Shown here: in pieces, positions 1 to 11,177 of the stretch | How positions within the stretch are numbered: the first letter of the stretch is position 1 | How the letters are laid out: the number at the start of each line of letters is the position of its first letter | Assembly (NCBI GenBank): GCA_949358305.1 | Contig: OX442314.1 | Span: forward strand, 46,756,581 to 46,820,580 | Source: Strigamia acuminata | Lineage: Eukaryota > Arthropoda > Chilopoda > Geophilomorpha > Linotaeniidae | DNA length: 64,000 nucleotides | Direction: 5' to 3' | Position numbers and translations under genes: made by a program | Notes under the pieces: generated by a model | The model's database searches: none | Seen by the model: the letters and a program-made list of their open reading frames with translations, nothing else | Told to the model about the DNA's origin: nothing

Positions 1-1553
1 ACCTGTGGTTCTGACGACTGGCACACGACTTGTGACACCGTATTCGTGTGTCCACTCAACGTGTGTATGTTCGCTTTGCTCCGCATGTCCCAAACTCTCG
101 CCGTGGAATCCCGGCCGCACGTGATGAGCACGTCAATGGTCGGATGCAGCGCCAAGCTGTAAACGGCGCTCAAATGGCCGTGGTAATGTCGGATAACCTT
201 AAATTTAGTCATTTAATTATTTTTAAATTCGTTTTTGAATAGAATCGATCGTTTACCTTGTTGTATTCGAGGTCCCAGCACTTGACCTGCTTGTCTTCTC
301 CGCACGAAAACAAATATGGCTGCCGACTGCTCACCGCTAGGCCCCGCACGGCGCTGATGTGTCCCGTCAACGACAGTTTTAATTTACCGCTCGCCAAGTC
401 CCAAATCTAAATTTTTTATTCAATTTTTATGAATTAAAAATCCTATTTTAACACTATTTAATTTACCTTTATGACCCGATCGGCCGAACCCGTGGCGAAC
501 CATTGGTTGCCTGGCTCGACCGTGACGCTTCGCACCCAACCAAGATGGCCGCTGATAACTCGGAATAATTTCCACGGCGGATGCCACTTGGGTTTGGGCA
601 TGGAGGACGACCGGCGGGGAAGAAGACTTTGCGATTGCTGCAGCGGGACCAAAGCCTGGGACGAATAGAAAACGATTATTAGTGTTATTTGATTGAATTT
701 ACGGTAGAAAGCCGATTATCCGAAATAATTGAGCACGCTGGTGTTCATAAAACCGATTTGTTCGCATAATCAGACACTAAAAAAGGTCGGATAAAAGGAG
801 CTGCATTCAAAAACTAAAATATTTTGTGTTTTACTTCGATTTTAAACCAAAAATGACATCATATCCTGTTTAAACCCACGTTAAAACTTAAAATACACTT
901 AAACTAAAATTGTTATTTTAATTTTTGAATGCAGCTGCTGTAATTGAATTGAACGAGCATTTTGTTTGCGCTCACTTTCGTCGTTTCCTCGGGTGGTTCG
1001 TAACGAACGGTCATTTCCATTCCGGTGCTGCTGAAATAAAACGAAAAAATAAGGAAAAAAATTAGTTAAAATTAAATCCGACTTTTTAGAATAGTTTATC
1101 CAACAACTCACTCCATATTTTGACTTGTCGGTTCGAGATCAGTGTGCCCCGGTGCGATGGCGACATCTATGAATAAGAAATTGGTGATAAAAATACAGTT
1201 TTGTTTGTCATTAATTTCTATATTTTATATTTCATACTTTCTTCGTCCATGTCCATGTGATTCGGCTTTTTGTGGTGGTTCACTAAATTCACGACCGATT
1301 GGTATTCGTCTCGTTTTTTGATCGCCATTTTCATTTCTTCCCTGAAAATTAAGTGGATTTATTGATCCATCGGTTTAGAATAAAAGGAAATGTCGAATGT
1401 TTGAATTGTGATCCGTTTTGCTTACGCTTTTTCGTCCATTGCCGGCGGATTCGCTTGGTCCGATAGGAACATGTCGTGGGTTCGTTTCAAAGAGCGAAAC
1501 ACCAACGTGTGGACCGAGTGCTTTTGCACATCTTGCGGGACAATCAGTTCCAT
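1..1553 (-). CDS. PLRG1: PLRG1 (Prp46/Tango4) splicing WD40 protein, 3' part off the window
   Basis: WD40 protein of the Prp19/CDC5L spliceosome complex, nuclear. Coding exons read on the minus strand: 1553-1426, 1341-1238, 1166-1112, 1030-976, 655-467, 406-257 and 197-1; all junctions are GT-AG and the phases join. The start is the ATG at 1553-1551. Exon 1 has the family N-terminal signature [19 protein letters not shown]. Exon 5 holds [25 protein letters not shown] at the entry to the first WD repeat; exons 6-7 give [17 protein letters not shown] and [17 protein letters not shown]. About 260 residues are visible; the remaining WD repeats lie left of the window. The acceptor of exon 4 is a NAGNAG, so a one-residue isoform is possible. 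Identification is from recall of the family and is very secure; the poorly conserved exons 2-4 are inferred from splice sites and phase. Confidence 0.95.
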
Positions 1554-2029
1554 CGCTAAGTTGACTCCAAATCCAAATTATTTTTTTCGTGAACTTACGA
1601 ACAAACAACGTTCAAGCAACACATGCAGCGGAGAGATCGGCGCCACCAATAGCCGCTCTTCTTTCAATCGGCCAATCGCATCGCTCCATCCATTTTCTAC
1701 CAACAAACAAAAACAGCCATCGCCATCTCTCGGCCTAATCGCCAAATTGTTTAATAAAATGGCGAGGTTTTAATAAAGGCGGTTTGTGTGTGAATTCCCC
1801 AATTTCAAAGCAAATTGAATAAAAATGTTTTTTTTTCTTTCTAAATTGTAATTAAAACCAGGTAATCATACCGAGAAATCAATAAACGCCCCCCCTGTAA
1901 CAAAAAACGAAGCTAAAACATCGAAAACATTGAATTTGAGAAAACTTACAACCGACATGAATAGATCTCAGCTAATCACAGCGGGTCATGAAAATAATAC
2001 GTTCACGTCGGACGTGAACGTAGCCACTG
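1554..2029. other. PLRG1 upstream region, no further gene seen
   Basis: Presumed 5' UTR and promoter side of PLRG1, then AT-rich DNA. No motif, RNA gene or repeat end was recognised. Confidence 0.4.
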
Positions 2030-2367
2030 CCTATTTCTAAATAATATTTGCTAAAATGATCCGTATCTTCAAATCAAATGGTCAATTTTTTGGCCCAAAG
2101 CAGCATTTAGTGTCTACAAATTAAACTTATGTTTTTCCTAAAACATTAAAACTGATTTTTGCATATAAATCAATTTGAGCACATGCACCAAAGGTAAATC
2201 ATTTGAATGCTTAGAATTCATATTAAACAAGTTGGTTGTTTTTAAACTTTAAAAAATTTAATCAGAAATAGAAAAAAGCACAAAGTACAAACAGATAAAA
2301 GTGTTTTAAAATTGAAAATGAACAGAGAAAAATATACAGAATGAACGAAACAAACGTTTTTAAATTT
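2030..2367 (-). repeat. 3' flank of zinc-finger copy A, shared with copy F
   Basis: Read on the minus strand, this block matches 38700-39055 downstream of zinc-finger copy F. Shared landmarks are the GCAGGAATA tail, the TTCGTTCATTCTGTATATTT stretch and the later AAATTGACCATTTGATTTGA stretch. It shows that A and F descend from one gene together with their 3' flank. Copies B, C and D carry a different version of this flank. Confidence 0.8.
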
Positions 2368-3000
2368 CTATTCCTGCTTAAAAGATTTTTCTCCTGTATG
2401 GGTTAAAAGATGTCTTCTTAAATTCCCACTTTGAATGAAGGAATAAGCACACAAATGACACTTGAACGGTTTTTCTCCAGTATGGGTTAAAAGATGTGCT
2501 TTTAAGGTCCCACTTTGAGCCGAAGAGTAATTGCACAAATGGCACATGAATGGTTTTTCTCCTGTGTGGGTTAATAGATGTGATCTTAAATGCCCACTAT
2601 AAGTCGAACAATAATCACACAAATGGCACTTGAATGGTTTTTCTCCGGTGTGGGTTAATAGATGTGATCTTAAATTCCCATTTTGATTGCAAGAATAATC
2701 ACACAAATGGCACTTGAATGGTTTTTCTCCTGTGTGGGTTAATAGATGTCTTTTTAAATTTCCACTTTCACTGCAGGAATAATCACATAAATGACACTTG
2801 AATGGTTTTTCTCCTGTGTGGGTTAATAAATGACTCTTTAAACTTCCTCTTACACTGCAGGAATAATCACACAAATGGCACTTGAAAGGTTTTTCTCCAG
2901 TGTGGGTTAATAAATGACTCTTTAAACTTCCTCTTACACTGCAGGAATAATCACACAAATGGCACTTGAATGGTTTTTCTCCTGAATAGGTTAATAAATG
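2368..3000 (-). pseudogene. C2H2 zinc-finger array, copy A, 5'-truncated (7 fingers)
   Basis: Seven tandem C2H2 fingers with TGEKPFKC linkers, ending in the family C-terminal tail. The conserved first two fingers of intact paralogs (CNLCDYSCSYVYLL and CQMCSLSFRLK) and the MKRTRED start are missing. No ATG in frame precedes the array; the first fingers abut copy B in the opposite direction near position 3000. Intact relatives would be nuclear sequence-specific DNA-binding proteins. Helix positions differ between fingers (VRGSLKS, ESGNLKR, NQNGNLRS and others), so the DNA-contact residues vary while the framework is constant. It is probably a fragment left by an inversion or fusion event; whether it is transcribed is unknown. 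Confidence 0.8.
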
Positions 3001-3597
3001 TGTTACGAATGCAATCTGTGTGATTATTCGTGTTCGTACGTCTACTTATTGCAACAGCACATGCTTAAACACACTGGTGAAAAGCCTTTCAAATGTCAAA
3101 TGTGTTCACTTTCATTTCGACTTAAAACTTCCATGACTGTCCACATGCGAATTCACACTGGAGAAAAACCGTTCAAGTGCCATTTGTGTGATTATTGTTC
3201 GACTCGTAGTGGGGATTTAAAAAGACATCTATTAACCCACACTGGAGAAAAGCCATTCACGTGCCATTTGTGTGATTATTCCTGCAGTGTATTAGGAAGT
3301 TTAAAGAGTCATTTATTAACCCACACAGGAGAAAAACCATTCAAGTGCCATTTGTGTGATTATTCTTGCAATCAGAGCGGCCATTTAAGAAGACATCTTT
3401 TAACCCATACAGGAGAAAAATCATTTAAGTGCCATTTGTGTGATTATTCTAGTAATCAAAATGGGAACTTAAAAACACATCTTTTAACCCATACTGGAGA
3501 AAAACCGTTCAAGTGTCATTTGTGTGCTTATTGCTGTATTCAAAGTGGGAGTTTAAGAAGACATATTTTAACCCATACAGGAGAAAAAGCATTTTAA
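2998..3597 (+). CDS. C2H2 zinc-finger protein, copy B (7 fingers), 5' end replaced
   Basis: 199 codons, seven C2H2 fingers. Finger 1 is CNLCDYSCSYVYLLQQH and finger 2 CQMCSLSFRLKTSMTVH, the fixed pair seen in copies C, D and F; five variable CHLC fingers follow. The ATG at 2998 comes from the fusion junction (MCYECN) and replaces the normal MKRTREDYECN start. The upstream sequence is antisense copy A, so the leader exon and promoter found before C, D and F are absent. The frame is open to the normal stop. It encodes a possible nuclear DNA-binding protein, but without a recognisable promoter it may not be expressed. Family membership is certain from sequence; the DNA target is unknown. Confidence 0.8.
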   Translation: MCYECNLCDYSCSYVYLLQQHMLKHTGEKPFKCQMCSLSFRLKTSMTVHMRIHTGEKPFKCHLCDYCSTRSGDLKRHLLTHTGEKPFTCHLCDYSCSVLGSLKSHLLTHTGEKPFKCHLCDYSCNQSGHLRRHLLTHTGEKSFKCHLCDYSSNQNGNLKTHLLTHTGEKPFKCHLCAYCCIQSGSLRRHILTHTGEKAF

Positions 3598-4080
3598 GCA
3601 GGAATATAAATTTAAAAACGTTTGTTTTGTTCATTCTGTTTATAATTCTTAAATTGAAACGCTAATTTATTGTTTTGTTTGTGCATTTCACTTTTTAAAG
3701 TCACATACTTATTACTTTGAATTCTTGACAAGTAAAATTGTATAGTTTTTCCTCGGTTTATTTTCAATTTTAAAACACGTTCTTGCATTGTACATGAAAT
3801 GTAAAAATTTCTTTGACTTTCACGTTTTTGTATGTTCTGAATTAAATTTTATAACTTGAAAACGAGCAATTTACAACGTTTAAGACGATTACATTTACCT
3901 ACAGTATAGGTTGTCAAATTGATATATTTGCAAATATTAATTTTAATGCTTGGGAAAGATACAAAAAGTTTAATTTGTACAAATCAATTTCTGGGTAACT
4001 TATGTGACAGGAGTGACGAACACAATATCCGGTGGGCTACTTCAGGCTAGATCAGCTTACAAATCTTTTAGATCGTCAAC
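3598..4080 (+). repeat. 3' flank of copy B, shared with copies C and D
   Basis: Begins with the tail GCAGGAATA and the TTTGTTTTGTTCATTCTG stretch, and continues with a block also found after copy C (10135-10560). The match includes the 'ggagtgacgaacac' stretch near 4011 and 10531 and the 'ggctacttc' and 'ggctagatc' words. The D flank (19693-19930) shares the first part. It is probably 3' UTR plus downstream DNA. Confidence 0.75.
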
Positions 4081-5830
4081 TTCTCCCGACCACACCTTAC
4101 AAAACATCTGAATAAACACGATGGAATAACGACTGAAAATTGTGAAAAACAACAAAACAAAAATGCTGGGTTGGGAGAAGAAACAACAGCTGAAAACACG
4201 CCTGCTGTTGGTTGGAGTCAATTAGAATGAATTGCATCATTCTCTTAAGGTACTTGTTTCCACCAGAGCGATGCTGCAACTCAAGAGAGAGGAAGTTTTT
4301 AATTTTGATAATGAAAAATGACAAATTAGAATATAAAAGTCATAACTAATATATGAATTTTACAGTTTACCTTGAAATTGTAGAGAATTTATTTTTTACA
4401 ACCTAAATGTGTATTGAGTGTGACTATTCTCATGGTGTTCTTCGACCGCCAATACGTCACTAGGAGGCGCGACGTGCCCGTTGAAGAAATGTCCACTATA
4501 CGTTTTATGTAACAGCTAATCACGGCTAAGTGTCTTGTGACGATGTCGTACCTGCAGTTAAAAATGGTCACCTATCATTGCGCGTGAGATAGTTTGCTTA
4601 GCTAAAACAAGTGAAATAGTGAGAGAGATAAAAGGAAGGAGTCGGGAGTTTCTCAAGACATTAACATTTATTACCGAATAAATGTGACTAAAATTAAACA
4701 GGTACTAAGACGACAATTGGCTAAATTAATACAATTAAACTATACAATGGGTTAGCTCCGTGAAGCTCTGAAATAATATCAAGTTGTTTCTTCTTTCCTG
4801 AAATAAGGATATTGACTTCCTTATCTCTAGAATTAAAAGATGTCATCTGGTTCGGTCTGATTGAGAGTGGTTCCTTGGTTCCATGGTTCTGACGAGTGTC
4901 GGTGTGTAATGGTTAATTAATGGTATCCGAGGCGTACGGTTGGCTTTTCTGCATCACCACAACCGGACTTGGTTATTTGAAGTTGATAAGTACTTTTGAG
5001 TTATCAAACAAATGACCCAGTATAAATTCCGTGGAATTTATCACTGAACATGGTTGAAGTACAGTATATGGTGTATAATATACTAATAATTCGGGTGTGA
5101 ATTATCGTGTAACAATATGAAATATAAATGACACCTCATTTATATTGTGTTTCTTAATCTGAACAATTTATTACAATTTGTACAGAGAGTTGGCACTTCT
5201 TATTTCCAGTTGTCTTTAATAAATTACTGATAATTTATTAAATCTAATTACATTGTTTTATTCCGTGTATTCGGTCGTCTTTGGGTGAAATTACTAATAA
5301 AATTATTAGTAAATTCAACCCTGGATAATAACTGAAACTTACAAAAGTTAATAGGTTTTGATGAGTTACGCCATAAACACGGTCCATACCCACAACCCGG
5401 TTATAGTCTTGTGGTACACTGATGAGATTATACCATACCCGGACATGGAGGCGTTACTACCATCTCCACGTCAAATGTACGGCCAATGTAGGTTTTCATA
5501 GGCCTGCAGATATAGAGGCGCTGGTCTGTGTAAAATGTTACACAGCCAGCCAGCAGCAGCAGTAGTAGAGAGGCTCAAGTAAGTACAGTTTCAATAACAA
5601 ATATCATGACAAGAGCGATTATATTTCCGGTTGAAGGGAAATATATACTAAGCGTAAGCGAGCATAATGGGTTGACCATTGCTCCAATAGGAACACTGGT
5701 TAGTTGAATCCCTCCAATCCCTGAATACAGGAACTGGATACTCAAGATCATAGCTTTCTACTAAGTCAGTACAGGAAGTGGATAGCCAAGACATATTCGG
5801 GATTATGTCATTGTCTTAGGTCGAACTTTA
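4081..5830. other. No gene recognised
   Basis: AT-rich DNA with only short chance reading frames. A CAG/TAG-rich run lies near 5550-5570. Neither terminal repeats nor an RNA gene were found. Confidence 0.35.
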
Positions 5831-5839
5831 CGAGCCATT

Positions 5840-6210
5840 GGAACCCGATTTCTGAAGTTTGAGGAAGCAAAATTTAGACAGGGAACTGGGTAGCGAACAG
5901 GAGGGAAAGATGGAGAATGATAAGCCTTTAGTGTTGATCCAAGGGAAATGCGGAACCCGTTCGGAAGCAGAGCAAATTGGTTCTCCCAGCTCCGCAAATC
6001 TCCTTTCAAGAGTTCGAGCACGTCATTATGCTTGGAAAAGCAAGTCATTAATACGTTATCATTGTATGTAGCGTTTGTTGTACATTACTATACATGTTGG
6101 GAACATATACCCCTTATTATTTTCAATAAACATTCAATTCTAAATGAACAAATATGAAAGCAATTAAAAATTAGAGATACATGTGGAAATTTGGCGGCGC
6201 TGCAACTTGG
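5840..6210 (+). repeat. Duplicated block, other copy at about 10695-10965
   Basis: Shares with 10695-10965 the words 'tacatgttgggaacat', 'tattattttcaataaacatt' and 'agagatacatgtggaaattt'. The block lies just upstream of the leader exon of zinc-finger copy C here, and downstream of copy C at the other site, so it marks a tandem duplication of the zinc-finger unit. It contains an AATAAA and may be an old 3' end. Confidence 0.7.
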
Positions 6211-6244
6211 TGAGAGTGAATTTTGATATTGATATTGATAAAAA

Positions 6245-6449
6245 TTTGTTGTGTTTGTGCCTTTGTTGTATTGTGTTTAGTCCAAATATTTGTCACTGGT
6301 TGGCGCTATTATGCACTTACAGTTTCTACAGCAACCGCCGTTTGCTTTGTTTATCTTATTGTCTGTTGTCGTAGCGCACTTTTTCGTTCATCCTCGATGA
6401 AATGCATGTTTATTACGTTTGAAAGGTTCCAAAGTGTAAGCAGATTAAG
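6245..6449 (+). promoter_or_regulatory. Promoter and non-coding leader exon of zinc-finger copy C
   Basis: The block from 'gcctttgttgtattgtgttta' to the splice donor AAG|GTAAAGAT at 6449/6450 is conserved upstream of copies D (18346-18532) and F (36975-37149). It includes the core 'cgcactttttcg', 'atgcatgtttattacgtttgaaa' and an element resembling an RFX X-box (gtttctatggcaacc in D and F, less perfect here). The homologous acceptor TTTCATTTCAG is at 8963, 34 bp before the start codon. The transcription start was not located. Confidence 0.6.
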
Positions 6450-6799
6450 GTAAAGATATGAAATTAGATAAATCATATTTTTGGGGGGTATTATTGTATT
6501 TTTTTCCTGTGTATAAAGTTCGACACAATCGTGCATCGAACGTTAGGCCTAACCACAGACCTAAATACACTAGACTGCGAACTTTACATTAGGCCCAGCT
6601 TGTGAGCGGAGGAGGCATTGTTGTCAGATAGTGACGTCACTGATCCGCTCCAACTTCATGTGGCCTTAAATTTGTAAATTTAATAAAATTTCGTGTTATT
6701 TTCGGGTTAAATTTGTAAATGAAATATAATTTAGAGCCATTAACAACTGAAATTCGCAAATTTCACTTAATTCGAGTCATTTTCAAATTCAGTTATTTT

Positions 6800-8480
6800 C
6801 AAATTCGAGTCATTTTCATCAAAATTCGATTCATTTTTATCAAAATTCGATTCATTTTTATCAAAATTCGATTCATTTTTATCAAAATTCGATTCATTTT
6901 TATCAAAATTCGATTCATTTTTATCAAAATTCGATTCATTTTTATCAAAATTCGATTCATTTTTATCAAAATTCGATTCATTTTTATCAAAATTCGATTC
7001 ATTTTTATCAAAATTCGATTCATTTTTATCAAAATTCGATTCATTTTTATCAAAATTCGATTCATTTTTATCAAAATTCGATTCACTTTTATCAAAATTC
7101 GATTCACTTTTATCAAAATTCGATTCATTTTTATCAAAATTCGATTCATTTTTATCAAAATTCGAGTCATTTTTATCAAAATTCGAGTCATTTTTATCAA
7201 AATTCGATTCATTTTTATCAAAATTCGATTCATTTTTATCAAAATTCGAGTCATTTTTATCAAAATTCGATTCATTTTTATCAAAATTCGATTCATTTTT
7301 ATCAAAATTCGATTCATTTTTATCAAAATTCGATTCACTTTTATCAAAATTCGATTCATTTTTATCAAAATTCGATTCATTTTTATCAAAATTCGATTCA
7401 TTTTTATCAAAATTCGAGTCATTTTTATCAAAATTCGAGTCATTTTTATCAAAATTCGATTCATTTTTATCAAAATTCGATTCATTTTTATCAAAATTCG
7501 ATTCATTTTTATCAAAATTCGATTCATTTTTATCAAAATTCGATTCATTTTTATCAAAATTCGAGTCATTTTTATCAAAATTCGATTCATTTTTATCAAA
7601 ATTCGAGTCATTTTTATCAAAATTCGAGTCATTTTTATCAAAATTCGAGTCATTTTTATCAAAATTCGAGTCATTTTTATCAAAATTCGAGTCATTTTTA
7701 TCAAAATTCGAGTCATTTTTATCAAAATTCGAGTCATTTTTATCAAAATTCGATTCATTTTTATCAAAATTCGATTCATTTTTATCAAAATTCGATTCAT
7801 TTTTATCAAAATTCGATTCATTTTTATCAAAATTCGATTCATTTTTATCAAAATTCGATTCATTTTTATCAAAATTCGATTCATTTTTATCAAAATTCGA
7901 TTCATTTTTATCAAAATTCGATTCACTTTTATCAAAATTCGATTCATTTTTATCAAAATTCGATTCATTTTTATCAAAATTCGATTCATTTTTATCAAAA
8001 TTCGAGTCATTTTTATCAAAATTCGAGTCATTTTTATCAAAATTCGATTCATTTTTATCAAAATTCGATTCATTTTTATCAAAATTCGAGTCATTTTTAT
8101 CAAAATTCGATTCATTTTTATCAAAATTCGATTCATTTTTATCAAAATTCGAGTCATTTTCATCAAAATTCGAGTTATTTTTATCAAAATTCGATTTGTT
8201 TTTATCAAAATTCGATTCGTTTTCATCAAAATTCGAGTTATTTTCATCAAAATTGAATTCATTTTCATCAAAATTGAATTTATTTTCATCAAAATTGAAT
8301 TCATTTTCATCAAAATTGAATTCATTTTCATCAAAAATTCATTTTCATCATAAAAATGAATTCATTTTTATCAAAATTGAATTTATTTTCATCAAAATTG
8401 AATTCATTTTCATCAAAATTTGAGTTATTTTCATAAAAATTTCAGTCATTTTCAAATTGGATTCATTTTCATCAAAATTC
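6800..8480. repeat. 21-bp minisatellite, about 80 units
   Basis: Tandem units of the type TCATTTTTATCAAAATTCGAT. Most variation is one position (gaTtc or gaGtc), with rarer tCActttt units at about 7084, 7105, 7333 and 7924 and degenerate units after 8150. The 21-bp period contains no stop in several frames, which produces long meaningless ORFs on both strands. It lies wholly inside the transposon. Confidence 0.95.
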
Positions 8481-8621
8481 GAGTCATTTTCGTTTAGAAA
8501 TTTTGCTTGTATGCTGATTTCAGGCAGCCATAGCGTTGACAGGAAGTGACAGCTACGCTATACTGGTATTACTTTCTGAATACATACGCTTCTTACTCAC
8601 AATCCCTCTGTTCGAAATCTA

Positions 8622-8802
8622 AAGGGGAATCAGAAAAGAAATTTAAGTACTTAACTGGTCAAGTACTTAAGTGTGGATATGCAACTGAGCATGCCCAGTG
8701 TATAAAAACAAACTTTAAAAATGTTCTGGGCATGCTCAGTTGCATATCCACACTTAAGTACTTGACCAGTTAAGTACTTAAATTTCTTTTCTGATTCCCC
8801 TT
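8622..8802. repeat. Perfect 77-bp inverted repeat with 27-nt loop
   Basis: Arm 8622-8698 is the exact reverse complement of 8726-8802. The arms contain smaller palindromes (TTAAGTACTTAA; GCATGC-like GAGCATGCCC). The right arm runs directly into the right terminal inverted repeat of the transposon. Transcribed within the zinc-finger leader intron, it would fold into a long perfect double strand. Confidence 0.95.
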
Positions 8803-8997
8803 CTAGTGTATTTAGGTCTGTGGCCTAACTCACCTAACTGAATTCGAACCATGCCCGACCTCGTTTTTTCTGTTCAGACTGTATACATACCAATATTATT
8901 TAAAGTGTGTGCAATTAAGTTAATCGTTTTCGAACTTAATTATTATTATTTTTTTCATTTCAGACTACGTTCATCTCAGTTGTTGAAGTAAAAAAAA

Positions 8998-10134
8998 ATG
9001 AAGAGAACACGTGAGGATTACGAATGCAATCTGTGTGATTATTCGTGTTCATACGTGTACTTATTGCAACAGCACATGCTTAAACACACTGGTGAAAAGC
9101 CTTTCAAATGTCAAATGTGTTCACTTTCATTTCGACTTAAAGCAAGCATGACTGCCCACATGCAAATTCACACTGGAGAAAAGCCATTCAAGTGCCATTT
9201 GTGTGATTATTCCTGCATTGTAAGAGGAAGTTTAAACAGTCATTTATTAACCCACACAGGAGAAAAGCCGTTCAAGTGCCATTTGTGTGAATATTCCTGC
9301 ATTGTAAGAGGAAGTTTAAACAGTCATTTATTAACCCACACAGGAGAAAAGCCGTTCAAGTGCCATTTGTGTGATTATTCTTGCAATCAAAATGGGAATT
9401 TAAGAGGACATCTATTAACCCACACAGGAGAAAAACCATTCAAGTGCCATTTTTGCGATTATTCTAGTAATCGAAATGGGACCTTAAAAACACATCTATT
9501 AACACACACAGGAGAAAAACCATTCACGTGCCATTTGTGTGATTACTCCTGCAGTGCGAGAGGAAGTTTAAAGTATCATTTATTAATCCACACAGGAGAA
9601 AAACCATTCTCGTGCCATTTGTGTGATTATTCCTACAGTGTAAGAGGAAGTTTAAATAGACATTTATTAACCCACATGAGAGAAAAACCATTCACATGCT
9701 ATTTTTGTGATTATTCCTGCAGTGTAAGAGGAAGTTTAAAGAGTCATTTATTAACCCACACGGGAGAAAAACCATTCAAGTGCCATTTGTGTGATTATTC
9801 TTGCATTGCAAGTGGGAATTTAAGAAGACATCTTTTAACCCATACAGGAGAAAAACTGTTCAAGTGTCATTTGTGTGCTTATTCCTGCATTCAAAGTGGG
9901 AATTTAAGAAGACATCTTTTAACTCATACAGGAGAAAAACCATTCAATTGCCATTTGTGTGATTATTCTTGCAATCAGAGCGGGCATTTAAGAAGCCATC
10001 TTTTAACCCATACTGGAGAAAAACCTTTCAAGTGCCATTTGTGTGATTATTGTTCGACTCGTAGTGGGCATTTAAGAAGACATCTTTTAACCCATACAGG
10101 AGAAAAAGCATTTTTAGCGGGAATAGAAATTTAA
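8998..10134 (+). CDS. C2H2 zinc-finger protein, copy C (13 fingers)
   Basis: 378 codons in one coding exon; the best preserved member of the local family. The start ATG follows the acceptor at 8963 and gives MKRTREDYECNLCDYSC, the same start as copy D. Thirteen C2H2 fingers fill the protein: a fixed pair (CNLCDYSC..., CQMCSLSFRLKASMTAH) and eleven CHLC/CHFC/CYFC modules of 28 residues with TGEKPF linkers. Finger 8 is CDYSYSVRGSLNRH, with Y for the usual second C of the CDYSC motif, and the linker after it is MREKPF. There is no KRAB, ZAD, SCAN or BTB domain. It is inferred to be a nuclear sequence-specific DNA-binding regulator. Contact positions (-1, 2, 3, 6 of each helix) vary between fingers and paralogs; the target is unknown. 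The leader intron is enlarged by the 6554-8822 transposon. Confidence 0.9.
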   Translation: MKRTREDYECNLCDYSCSYVYLLQQHMLKHTGEKPFKCQMCSLSFRLKASMTAHMQIHTGEKPFKCHLCDYSCIVRGSLNSHLLTHTGEKPFKCHLCEYSCIVRGSLNSHLLTHTGEKPFKCHLCDYSCNQNGNLRGHLLTHTGEKPFKCHFCDYSSNRNGTLKTHLLTHTGEKPFTCHLCDYSCSARGSLKYHLLIHTGEKPFSCHLCDYSYSVRGSLNRHLLTHMREKPFTCYFCDYSCSVRGSLKSHLLTHTGEKPFKCHLCDYSCIASGNLRRHLLTHTGEKLFKCHLCAYSCIQSGNLRRHLLTHTGEKPFNCHLCDYSCNQSGHLRSHLLTHTGEKPFKCHLCDYCSTRSGHLRRHLLTHTGEKAFLAGIEI

Positions 10135-10472
10135 AAACGTTCGTTTCGTTCATTCTGTTTATAATTCTTAAATTCAAATGCTATTTTTTTGTTTTGTTTG
10201 TGCATTTCACTTTTTAAAGTAACATACTTATTACTTTGAATTCTTGACAAGTAGATTTGTATATTTTTTTTGTCGGTTCATTTTCAATTTTAAAACAAAA
10301 TCACGTTCTTGCATTGTACTACATGAAATGTAAAAATTTCTTTCTTTTTCACGTTTTGTATGTTCTGAATTAAATTTTATAACTTGAAAACGAGCAATTT
10401 CAAATGTTGAAGATATTACATTTGGCTATAGGTGCACAAATTGATATATTTGCAAATATTAATTTTGATGCT

Positions 10473-10698
10473 TAGGAAAAACACAAAAAGTTTAATTTGA
10501 ACAAATCACTTTCGGGATAACTTGTGTGAATCGGAGTGACGAACACGACATCCCGTTGAAAGAGTTGGCTACTTCGGGCTAGATCTAGGAAAAACACAAA
10601 AAGTTTAATTTGAACAAATCACTTTCGGGATAACTTGTGTGAATCGGAGTGACGAACACGACATCCAGTTGAAAGAGTTGGCTACTTCGGGCTAGATC
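10473..10698 (+). repeat. 113-bp tandem duplication downstream of copy C
   Basis: 10473-10585 and 10586-10698 are near-identical; one visible difference is catcccgttg against catccagttg. Each unit begins TAGGAAAAACAC and ends CTAGATC. Copy B's flank has one unit only, so the duplication is recent and local. Confidence 0.9.
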
Positions 10699-11177
10699 TG
10701 CTTATAAATGTTTACTGCGAAAGAAAGAGAAACAAAAGACGAAGGAGAATGATATGCCTTTAGTGTTGGAGAGTTGGAGCATGTCGTTAAGCTTGGAAGA
10801 GCAAGTAAACGTTATTAATATGTTATCATTGTACGTAACGATTGCTGTACATTACAATACATGTTGGGAACATCTACCCCCTATTATTTTCAATAAACAT
10901 TCAGTTTCAAATCAATCAATATGAAAGCAATTAAAAGTTAGAGATACATGTGGAAATTTGGAGATGGTGTTGGGGAACGTTTTCTTTACAAGGTTTGTTG
11001 TTTTTGGTTTTGTTTTTGTTTTTGAGTTGGTTTGTTTGGGTTTTACACGTGGGTTTAGTAGGTTGTGTTTGCGGAAGTTGGTGGTTTTTTTTTTTGTGGA
11101 AGATGATTGAATTTGAATAAAATTTAAAGGAAAACGATTGGAATTTGAATAAAATTAGAAAGGTTCAATTTACATTT

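Larger units (their letters stand above)
6554..8822. mobile_element. Transposon with 21-bp TIRs inside the leader intron of zinc-finger copy C
   Basis: The left end CACAGACCTAAATACACTAGA is mirrored at the right end (about 8802-8822). The host word GCCTAAC (GGCCTAAC if the last G is counted as host) flanks both sides and occurs once at the matching place in copies D and F, so this is a 7- or 8-bp target duplication. Removing 2.27 kb restores an intron of about 237 bp, close to 259 bp in D and 241 bp in F. There is no transposase frame. The interior is a 21-bp tandem array and a long hairpin next to the right end. The superfamily is undecided; the CA...TG ends and possible 8-bp duplication would allow a hAT or P relative. 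Confidence 0.85.

Noticed and set aside
6719-8353. 544-codon plus-strand and 511-codon minus-strand ORFs of 7-residue repeats
   Set aside because: They are by-products of a 21-bp tandem array that lacks stops in several frames; the array lies inside a transposon in an intron.
6800-8480. CRISPR-like array
   Set aside because: The units are contiguous and have no unique spacers; this is a eukaryotic minisatellite. The same holds for 53388-54942.
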